Positions 56,637 to 64,000 of a stretch of DNA of 64,000 bases are shown here, piece by piece (position 1 is the first letter of the stretch; each line of letters opens with the position of its first letter). The notes below the pieces were generated by a model. The model made no database searches and was not told where the DNA came from. It was given only the letters and a program-made list of their open reading frames with translations. The stretch is from Boesenbergia rotunda (taxonomy: Eukaryota; Streptophyta; Magnoliopsida; Zingiberales; Zingiberaceae): positions 216,382 through 280,381 of the forward strand of contig JAGFNQ010001137.1 in assembly GCA_024364735.1 (NCBI GenBank). The letters are read 5' to 3'. Position numbers and translations under genes: made by a program.

Positions 56637-57554
56637 TGTTGGAGCAATCGGTCCTAGGATGGTCCGGAGTGACCATGGGTTTTGATGTTTGGGCAATGGG
56701 TTTAAGTTAGGGTTTCCCTTGTATTCTTATATGTCTATGTTGAGTGTGCAGGTTGTACAAGTTACACATATGGACTTGACTGGACGGTCTCGGTACGGTG
56801 AAGGATGGCATGGCGGCAAGCTGGAGGCTTGGGTGCGCATCCGAGGGACCTTGGTGATTAGGGACGATGAGCTGATGGGCGCGGACTTCGAGGCATGCGT
56901 GAAGGATGGCATGGAGGCAAGCTGGAGGCTTGCGTGCATCCGAGGGACGGGAGCCGAAGATGAAGAGGGCGTGAAGGCAATAGTCGAGGCAGCGGATGAG
57001 GAGTCAGTCGAGTCGTGAGGATCGAGTGCTGTGTGAATGTACTCGGGAAGGGATTCAGCTGGGGACCAGTTGACTGATCTAGGAGCAGTCGACTGGTAGG
57101 TGGCTGGTGAGCTGGCAAATTCGAACGTTGGGAGTGTCAACGGTCGAATTTGGCTGGCACCAGTCGACTGTCCTGGGGGAAGTCGACTGGTAGCGAGAAA
57201 TCAGCCCCGAGTCCTATTTAAAGAGGACTTCGTGGTGGCTGAGTTTCTTGACGAAACTCACTTGTGAAAAAGTGTGTTAGTAGTCTATTGTATTCACAAA
57301 GCATCCAAAGTGTTGTGACGAGGTTTCTCCACCCACAAGGAGCGACACGTGATAGCCAGAGGTTATCCGAGGAGTGATCCACCGACGGATTGTTGGATTA
57401 GTCACCCGGCCGGGGTGGATACCAACTAAATACGGTTTGTTAGCATTGTATTTATTGTTTTATTTGTATTTCCACTGCGCTAACAATCTTGTAGGAGAAA
57501 GGGGTTCGAAAAATCGCTATTCACCCCCCTCTAGCGGACGGCAACGATCTTATA
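56637..57554 (+). repeat. A5 5' LTR
   Basis: TGTTGGAGCAATCGG start; the end near CGATCTTA is uncertain by about 3 nt. Palindromes on AGTCGACTGG at 57064-57100 and 57160-57192 (each partly decayed). TATTTAAAG at 57215-57223 between AGTCCT (57210-57215) and AGGACT (57224-57229) arms. Repeated GGATGGCATG-GGCAAGCTGGAGGCTTG segment (56803-56835, 56905-56935). The 109-codon frame over this region is an LTR artefact. Confidence 0.82.
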
Positions 57555-57556
57555 GT

Positions 57557-57568
57557 TGGTATCAGAGC
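57557..57568 (+). other. A5 primer-binding site (tRNA-iMet)
   Basis: TGGTATCAGAGC, shortly after the LTR end. Confidence 0.92.
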
Positions 57569-57620
57569 GAAGGACCGCTCTTGATCGGACTAACCACCAA
57601 GGGAGCATACGCTAGAGGAA

Positions 57621-59258
57621 ATGGAAGGTGAAGGTCCACTTGGGGACGAGATCTGCACACCACCGGCCTACGACAATGAAGATTTTGCATATTGGAAGGC
57701 GAGGATCGAGACGTGGTTCGGAATGGATTGGGCATGCCGAATTGCGCTTGAAGAGCCCTTCATAGTTCCAAAGGGCAAGCACGGGAAGAAGCTTCGTCCT
57801 AGATATTGGGATAAAGAGCAACAAGAACAATTCCGGGCCAATGAGAAGGTAACAAATATTTTGGTTGATATATTACCTAACAACATCTTGAGTTGTGTAG
57901 GGTCATATCAAAGTGCATGTGAATTATGGAGCAAGGTGAAAGAGTATCATGAGACTCCTACAAAAATTCAAGAGCCTAAGGAGAAAAGCCCCGTTATTCA
58001 AGAAGAGGAAGAAGAAAGTGAAGAATCATTAACCTCCTCAAGAGAAGAAGAGGAAGAGGTCTCCACCTCAAGGATTGAGGGGGAGGAGAGATCCACTTCC
58101 ATGTCGGATCAAGAGGAGGCATCCACATCATCAAAAGTTGAAGAAGTCTCAACCTCCACCAAAGCAAGGAACAAAGATCACATTATATGCTTTGGTTGCA
58201 ATGAAAAGGGGCACTACAAGGATAAGTGCCCAAAAGGTAAAAAGGAGGTACTCTCTAAACCCGGGTCCATTCGATTAAAATCTAACATGAATTGTAGGAA
58301 TGGAGGAGCCCAAGAGAGAAACATGAAGATTAGATGCTTCACATGTGGTGAGCTAGGGCACTACCACACCAAGTGCCCAAAGAAAGGTGAAATAAAGAAA
58401 ATGGAGCATCTAAGAAGATGGGAGAAAGAAGAAAGAAAGAAAAGAAGAAGCCCACATCAAGGAGGGACTTCAATGGTAAGGGAGGTAATTCCTAACCCTA
58501 GATTAAATTGTCATTCATATTTAAGTTCCTCCATGAATGCTAAGAATCATGCCAATTACCCATCCATGAATATTAGAAATAATGCAAATCATTCATCCAT
58601 GCATGCTAAATTTCATGAAAATTATCTTTTTGTGCATAACCATGGTTTTAAATATCATGATAGGAATAAGGATAACAAGGTAGATACATATCTTAAGAAA
58701 AGCATGCATCATGATAAATCTAAGACCTGTGTATCCAAGGCTAAAGGCATTAACCCCAAGGAAGGGAAACAAATGCCTAATAAAATGGGTAGTTCTAGGA
58801 ATGTCCAAAGTGGGCATATGGACTACAAGGTTAAAGGTCTAGAGAGGGAAAATCAAGCCTTGAGGGCAAGACTTGATACATTAGAAAAAGCCTTATAAAG
58901 ATTCACGGTTGGATCTAAGGGCTTAGACATGGTGTTGGGTAGTATAAAACCCAACTATGATAGATCGGGATTGGGGTACCGATCTAAGACCTCCAAGGGC
59001 AATGGAAAGAAGTATGCTGGGAAAGCATACAATCTTAGTAAGGAAGGAAGGTCCAAGGATGGCAAGGGGATGTCATCCAAGGGTAAAAAGAGTGACCTAA
59101 CCAAGGACAAGGTGTCCAAGGTTAAAAAGGTCAACTTTGTAGGCCAAGAGTCATCGGTGGCACACCAGTGTGGCCTAGTGTGGATTAAGTCACCTAGGGA
59201 GGTGGCTAAGGCTAAGAGCTCAAGGGGGAGCTCTAAGAGCCTTTGGGGTCCATGGTAA
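57621..59258 (+). pseudogene. gag: A5 gag, nearly intact, one stop
   Basis: ATG at 57621 opens 425 codons: capsid-like N-terminus (TPPAYDNEDFAYW, HGKKLRPRYWDKEQQEQF), an acidic Ser/Glu-rich linker, two intact CCHC knuckles CFGCNEKGHYKDKC and CFTCGELGHYHTKC, a His/Asn-rich region with repeated 'SSMNAKNHAN / PSMNIRNNAN / SSMHAKFHEN' units, and a coiled-coil-like RENQALRARLDTLEKAL. TAA at 58896-58898 interrupts; the same frame goes on with GSKGLDMVLGS, RSGLGYRS and a Lys-rich, basic end to TAA at 59256-59258. This stop is absent in A1, so the full frame is about 545 codons in the ancestor (inference). Product: RNA-binding particle protein; enzymes must come from elsewhere. Confidence 0.88.
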
Positions 59259-60253
59259 ATGGATCTCAAAAGTTTCTTCCTTAGGAAATTAGATGAAATG
59301 TGCCAAAAAGGGTTGGAAGACTTAGGTAAGTCTTAATCCTAGATTTTGGCACATTAAAAGGAGAATTTAGGGAGAAAAAGGTGAAAAGAGGGTTAAAATT
59401 CATAAAATTGAGGTTTAATGGTGGAACACCATATAATTCAATGATATAAATGAGTTGTGATCAAGGAGAAGTGGATGCATTGAAGAGAAGTGAGAATTAG
59501 CACTTTTAGGATGAGCTCATTTGATATTTTTTTAGAAGAAGTAGGATTTCGTGCCAATCTTGGGATTTGGAATACATTTATTTGGAAATATATTTTTCCT
59601 AAGTAGATATTGGCTTCACAAATCTCCCCACAAAATTTTAGAATTTTTGGAGATTTGTAGAATTTTTAGGACATTTCTGAAAGTCGAACTGAAAACCTTA
59701 AAATCAGGTAGCAGTCGACTGCCCATTTGGGCAGTCGACTGGTACATGAGAGTAGGCATAAAAAGGGGGAGTTTCAACAATGAGAAGTTACAAGATTGAT
59801 TATGGGATATGATGTAGGATTAAAACTCTTGGCTATGTCTTCATAGTCCTTGAATAAAGTGTTATCCCATGATTTGATAAGAATTTATTGGATATCTTGA
59901 AAATCAAGGAAGTTTGATAAGTTTCCCTAGGTATCTAAGATTTAGAGGTTAAAAAGGGAAATTGAAGACAATTCCATGTGTCGAATAATGATGGGTAGAT
60001 TTGACAAACACATGGAATTAGAAACGAATTTGAAAGTTGATACTTAATGCAAAATCCTTAAGAAACTTAGATGTGTACCAAATGTCAAGCACACTTGATA
60101 TTTCCATGATATCATATTTTTCTAGGATAAGGTATATCCTAGCAAGTGTGCCTGCAAATTTTTTTTTGGTTTTTAGAGTGTTGTTGAGTTCTTTTTGGCA
60201 CTAAGGGAAAGATTGCTTGGGAGGCAATTCTATAAGAGTGCCAAAGGGGGAAG
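59259..60253 (+). other. A5 3' internal region
   Basis: No gene. Corresponds to the reverse complement of A1 2225-3340. Contains one CAGTCGACTG palindrome with long arms (59712-59742). Ends GGGGGAAG directly at the C3-type LTR end (60254). Confidence 0.7.
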
Positions 60254-60710
60254 TGTTGTGACCGGGTGCATGTTGACATGGATGCGGGTTCGTAATTTTA
60301 AAATTAATTACGTGTAGCGGAAGGTTTAGCATAAATAATTTCATAAATTATTTAACCACACATCTAAGCATGCAACCTTATATTGTGTAGACATGATCAT
60401 ACATTTAAAATTTTGTAGAAAGTAAACTAATTTACTTAATACCTCGCGTAACTCGAAGGAAGGGATGAGATCCAACCGTAAGCGTCCCTTGGAAGCTCCG
60501 CCTCTATTCGCGTCCATGCCGAGTTTTCTTCGGGATGACTTCGCAAAGCCACGAGTTTCGTGCCGACAAGAACTACTAGATTCTCCAAAGGCACGACAAG
60601 AATACCAAGAGAGAGAGATGGGAAGACTAACCACCAAACGAAGAACGGAATCAAGATTCCGGGGAGGAAGGAGTTGCGCCCGCTTCTTCTTCTTCTCACG
60701 GTAGCTGCTT
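60254..60710 (-). repeat. C3-family LTR fragment, inverted
   Basis: Starts TGTTGTGACCGGGTGCATG, the reverse complement of the C3 LTR end, and matches about 457 bp of it up to the promoter-side CT-rich region, where G3 begins. The frame at 60465-60704 is a shadow of the LTR. Confidence 0.82.
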
Positions 60711-62799
60711 TGTAACGCCCGACCTTATATCTACCCTTAAGGCGGGGTTACGGGTCCATACATTCAAATCATTTATCATCTTAAGCATGTATATCCAAAC
60801 AAAACAATTACAATACATGAACTAGTAATAAGCATGCTTATGGTAGACTAATTTACCAAGCAAGGTTTTTCATTTCTTTTATATCTACATGCATTTACAA
60901 CCTAATGGGAAGATCATTTAACACACTATAGCATGGAATCTCAAGTAAGAATATAGCAAGAGTTATCTAGTCTTAGATACATGCAAAAGAAGCATTCATA
61001 AGCAACGGAAAATAGTAAACATCTAGCATTTTACTGAGCATGCATACTATAAGAATTAGACATTAATAATAGTATTATCTAACATGACCTAGGTTCCATA
61101 TCTCTAACAGTAGAGTAGTCACAATCATCATATATTCAGAGTATAGTAATACAATTTCAATCTTTTATCGGAAGCAGTTAGATTCTAGACAAACTAAGGT
61201 AGATAGAATCTTTCATCCTTTCCCGATCCATCACCACACACATCCTCTAGCCTTCCCTCTGCCTCTTCCTTTAATTCAAGTATTTCTTACCGCTATCTGC
61301 AGCATAAGAAAACAACATGAACTAGTAAGCAAAACATGCTTAGTAAGAATCCGGGCCTACTCGCAAAACCATATCAATACATCATATCATGTACTCAGTA
61401 ATCAAGATAGAACAAGATTAAGCATCATAAGCATCTCATCAAAGCATCATAAACATCACATCAAATATCTCCAAGTACTTTACGGAACAAGATTACATCA
61501 CAATGAGAAATAATATGTTTTTCAAAAACAGTTCCATAATGGTAAGTACTTCAAAATATCATATCATCATCCAGGGCCCAGTTGTAGTACCACATCATGC
61601 GCGTTCCCTAATAAATTGGGGTAGCGAGCCACCAATCTAATTAGAGCAGGACCCTTCCGTCCTACCAATGCCATGACCTTCAGTTAACATGCACATTGGA
61701 TTTGTTTAACGACCCCCTTCCGAGTCGGGTACACAACTTTCCAAAGTAAAGTAATTTATCATACAATTACTCATATATGTATATGCCTAAAGGTACTCTT
61801 AATCACTTCTCAAAGGGACACACCACACATTCGGGTGCTCTTGATCCCCTAGGGACACACCACGCATTCGGGTGCTCTTGATCCCAGTTTCAATAGAGTA
61901 ACCCTTTTTAAGCATATTATCAAACACATCATGTTCATATCATCAAGGTGCCCCATGGGCTATAAGGCATGCTTTTATACCTAACAAGATAGGTCACATA
62001 AATTATACACACATCACATATGTAGTAGCATGCTTCATGGTCTCATTAGGTACTTCCCAACCCTAGAATTAGGGTTGGCCGAAACATACAAGTAAGGGGA
62101 TTTGGTTTTCCAAGCAAGCATTCATTCAAGCATTTCTACAAACACCTCAAGTACCTTTCATGTTAACAATTGAAACATGGTTTATATCTCATATTGGGAT
62201 TAACATCCACTAACCCTAAATTACAAGAGGTGGCCGAATGATAAGGTGGGGTTTCTAGGGTTTTTGGACAAGTCATCATTCACAAACAACACACATATAT
62301 ATACAACATTTTATCTACCATTCTAATCATGGGAACATAATAGGATAGCAAGCCACACAAAACCCTAACTTTCCTTCTTTGGCCGAAAGTTGTAGGGCAC
62401 TAAAACCCTAATTCTTGTTATCACACATGATGAAAAAATAACATAAATTCATACCCTAAGTTCCTAGGGATATCCTCATGCATCAAGAAGCAACCAAAGC
62501 CCATAAGTGGGTGGTGGCCGAAACTTTGTAGGGTACCAAACCCTAACTTTTGTCCTTCCAAAAATATTTGGGAACAACACATATGTATATAAAATCCCTA
62601 GGGTTACTAGCATGCATCAAAGTTTGATCAAAACCCTTCTCTTGGACCCCTTACAAGGAGTGGCCGAAACTTCCTTAAGGAAGTCCTTGTGATTTTTTCC
62701 AAAGAATTAACCAAGCATACATTCAATAGCAATTATGCCACAGGCGAGAGGACACTTACATCCTAGCGCTGGAAATTTCTTTAAACCGTAGGGTACCCT
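60711..62799 (-). repeat. G3: G1-family gypsy LTR, interrupted
   Basis: Begins TGTAACGCCCGACCTTATATC as the G1 left LTR does, and keeps the GC block at 61585-61660 and the ...GGTACCCT segment, where G4 is inserted. No coding part is present in the window. By analogy with G1 the element is on the minus strand. The TATA and tRNA-like parts would lie beyond the G4 insertion. Confidence 0.82.
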
Positions 62800-62998
62800 T
62801 GTAACGCCCCAAAATTTCCATCTTTAGTTCATAAAGTCCTTAGAATTATTTAGAAATGGTTTAGAAATATTCTAGATATTTTTAGAGTATTTTTATGGAA
62901 TTTTCCGAGTCCGTTTGGTATTTTTGGAAAAAGAAAAAGAAAAAAAGGAAAAAGGAGAAAAATGGAAAAATAATAAAAACCGGTTAAGGGCAGCCGGC

Positions 62999-63052
62999 GG
63001 TTCGAACCCGCGACCACAACGAAACAGCACAAGCGCCCAACCGGCTGGGCTA
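62999..63052 (-). other. tRNA-like A-box/B-box module antisense to G4
   Basis: Minus strand: A box TAGCCCAGCCGG (63041-63052, full match to TRGYNNARNNGG), then TTGGGCGC, then GTGGTCGCGGGTTCGAACC containing the B box GGTTCGAACC (62999-63008). The best tRNA-like match in the window, but an acceptor stem closing the cloverleaf was not found. Confidence 0.7.
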
Positions 63053-63123
63053 GGGGTATCAAGCACAGAAACGGATGGAGAGAAGGGTATTTAAACGATA
63101 GTTAGGTTGATCCGACCCTTAAG

Positions 63124-63131
63124 TATAAATA
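63124..63131 (+). promoter_or_regulatory. TATA box, G4 LTR
   Basis: TATAAATA on the element strand, about 72 bp downstream of the antisense tRNA-like module and 325 bp from the LTR start. Confidence 0.6.
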
Positions 63132-64000
63132 GAAAATTTAAAAAGAGAAGTTGGGATTTTCTCTCAAAACCCTTTCGGCCAACACCTTGCGCCGACCCCT
63201 CTCCCTCTCCTCTCTTGTGCGCACGCCACACCAAGGCCTAGAGGGCCGGCCAAGGCTTTTCTCCAAGAGATAATCCTATATTTGGGATCCCCGCGACGAG
63301 AGGAACGCGTAGACGTGAAGAATTCTCCGAGATCTCAAGTTTCTCCCGAGCTCTAGACGTTAATCTTGGTTGTAAGTCCAAGATATCAATGTAAGTACTG
63401 CTCACCTGCAGTAAGAGGCGGTTTTTCCGCGAGAATTTCCTTTAAAAGTTTTTAAAAGAGATATTTCCTTTTTGTTTGAGTTTTTTTGCATGTGATATTA
63501 GTTCATTATATGCTTATATATGTTGATTAATACCCTATGTGAGTTTAGGGTCCAAGAAAAGCTATGAGAAAAGAAAAGAAAAGATAAAGATAAGAAAAGA
63601 AAAGGCCAAGGCCTTAAGAAATCCCCAAAAGTCAAGACTTAGGGATTTTAGCACGCAAGGTGCTCCAGAAAATGCCAAGGCATTTACAGATAAGAAAGAA
63701 AAGTAAGAAAAGCTATTTTATTTTCTAAGGCCAGTACCCGGCGTCCAAGGGCGTCGTTAAAGAAATCCAGGTGTCCAATTCCAAGGTCTTGGCCCTGGTA
63801 GACCAAGGTCTGCTCTATTAGGATTGGTGGCTCGCTACCCCAACCTTTTAGGGAACGCGCATATCAGATGGTACTTACGTCTTCAGTGGATCCAAGTGAT
63901 TAGTATTTTCAAGTATATGCTTTAGCAAAGTTTTCGAAAATTTAAAGAGTTTTCTAAAAGTTAAAGAATAGCTAAAGTTTCAAGTTGAGCCAAGAAAAGT

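Larger units (their letters stand above)
56637..60253 (+). mobile_element. A5: gag-only family A element, 3' LTR missing
   Basis: 5' LTR, intact primer site, the best-preserved gag of the family, and about 1 kb of 3' internal region. Then a C3-family LTR fragment begins and no A-type 3' LTR follows in the window. Its first base directly follows the G2 target duplication. As in A1, no pol motif is present. Confidence 0.82.
62800..64000 (+). repeat. G4: plus-strand gypsy LTR, running off the window
   Basis: TGTAACGCCCCAAAATTTCC is the LTR start type of G1 on its own strand, so G4 reads left to right. Contains the tRNA-like module (minus, 62999-63052), TATAAATA (63124-63131), a C/T-rich leader with possible splice-type GTAAGT at 63391, and the conserved GC block in plus orientation (about 63815-63875). 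Sequence otherwise differs from G1 to G3. No coding part is reached. Possible target duplication left half: ACCCT (62795-62799). Confidence 0.75.

Noticed and set aside
62999..63052. A functional tRNA gene
   Set aside because: A and B boxes are good, but no acceptor stem or clear anticodon arm closes the cloverleaf, and the same position in G1 and G2 is still less tRNA-like.

Overview
The window is plant nuclear DNA made almost entirely of LTR retrotransposons nested inside one another. I found no host protein gene, rRNA gene or intact tRNA gene. The evidence for a plant is: Ty1/copia and Ty3/gypsy (chromovirus) polyproteins with plant-type motifs, primer sites matching initiator-Met tRNA (TGGTATCAGAGC or close variants), a plant-type env-like/Transposase_32-type reading frame, and very long LTRs (0.9 to 3.5 kb). 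The species cannot be told from the sequence; a large-genome flowering plant is likely.

Layout. (1) 1-7208: the 3' part of a gag-only copia-like element (A2, plus strand, 3' LTR 6233-7208), interrupted by a complete gag-only relative (A1, minus strand, 455-5904). (2) 7209-7294 and 40536-41211: the two halves of an old degenerate minus-strand copia fragment, split by a SIRE/Maximus-like copia element (7295-40535, 5-bp target duplication GATAA). (3) Inside the SIRE-like element: gag and pol (9487-14313), then an env-like gene with its own leader and intron (15504 onward). That gene is split by a Tekay/Del-like gypsy element G1 (16740-25357, duplication TGTTG). The SIRE-like 3' LTR is split by a copia element C3 (28352-40473, duplication CTCAA), and C3 carries a solo LTR of its own family (31681-33987, duplication CATGA). 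(4) 41212-44701: gag-only copy A3 (plus) fused to an inverted fragment A4 (minus). (5) 44702-56631: a full-length Tekay/Del-like gypsy element G2 (duplication ACTAA, LTRs about 3.5 kb). (6) 56637-60253: gag-only copy A5, then a C3-family LTR fragment (60254-60710), a G1-family LTR (60711-62799) and a plus-strand gypsy LTR G4 running off the window end.

How the parts relate. All coding regions carry stops, frameshifts or deletions, so no copy here looks autonomous, although G2 comes close. The gag-only family A resembles the SIRE-like gag over its length. The two also share a hairpin minisatellite, short palindromes and the look of the LTR 3' end, which suggests a non-autonomous family using SIRE-like machinery. 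The features most worth a second look are: (a) arrays of short hairpins in the SIRE-like LTR whose arms change together; (b) a tRNA-like A-box/B-box module lying antisense, a short distance upstream of the TATA box, in three different gypsy LTR types; (c) a TATA box framed by co-varying inverted repeats in family A; (d) the gene-like architecture of the env-like region.
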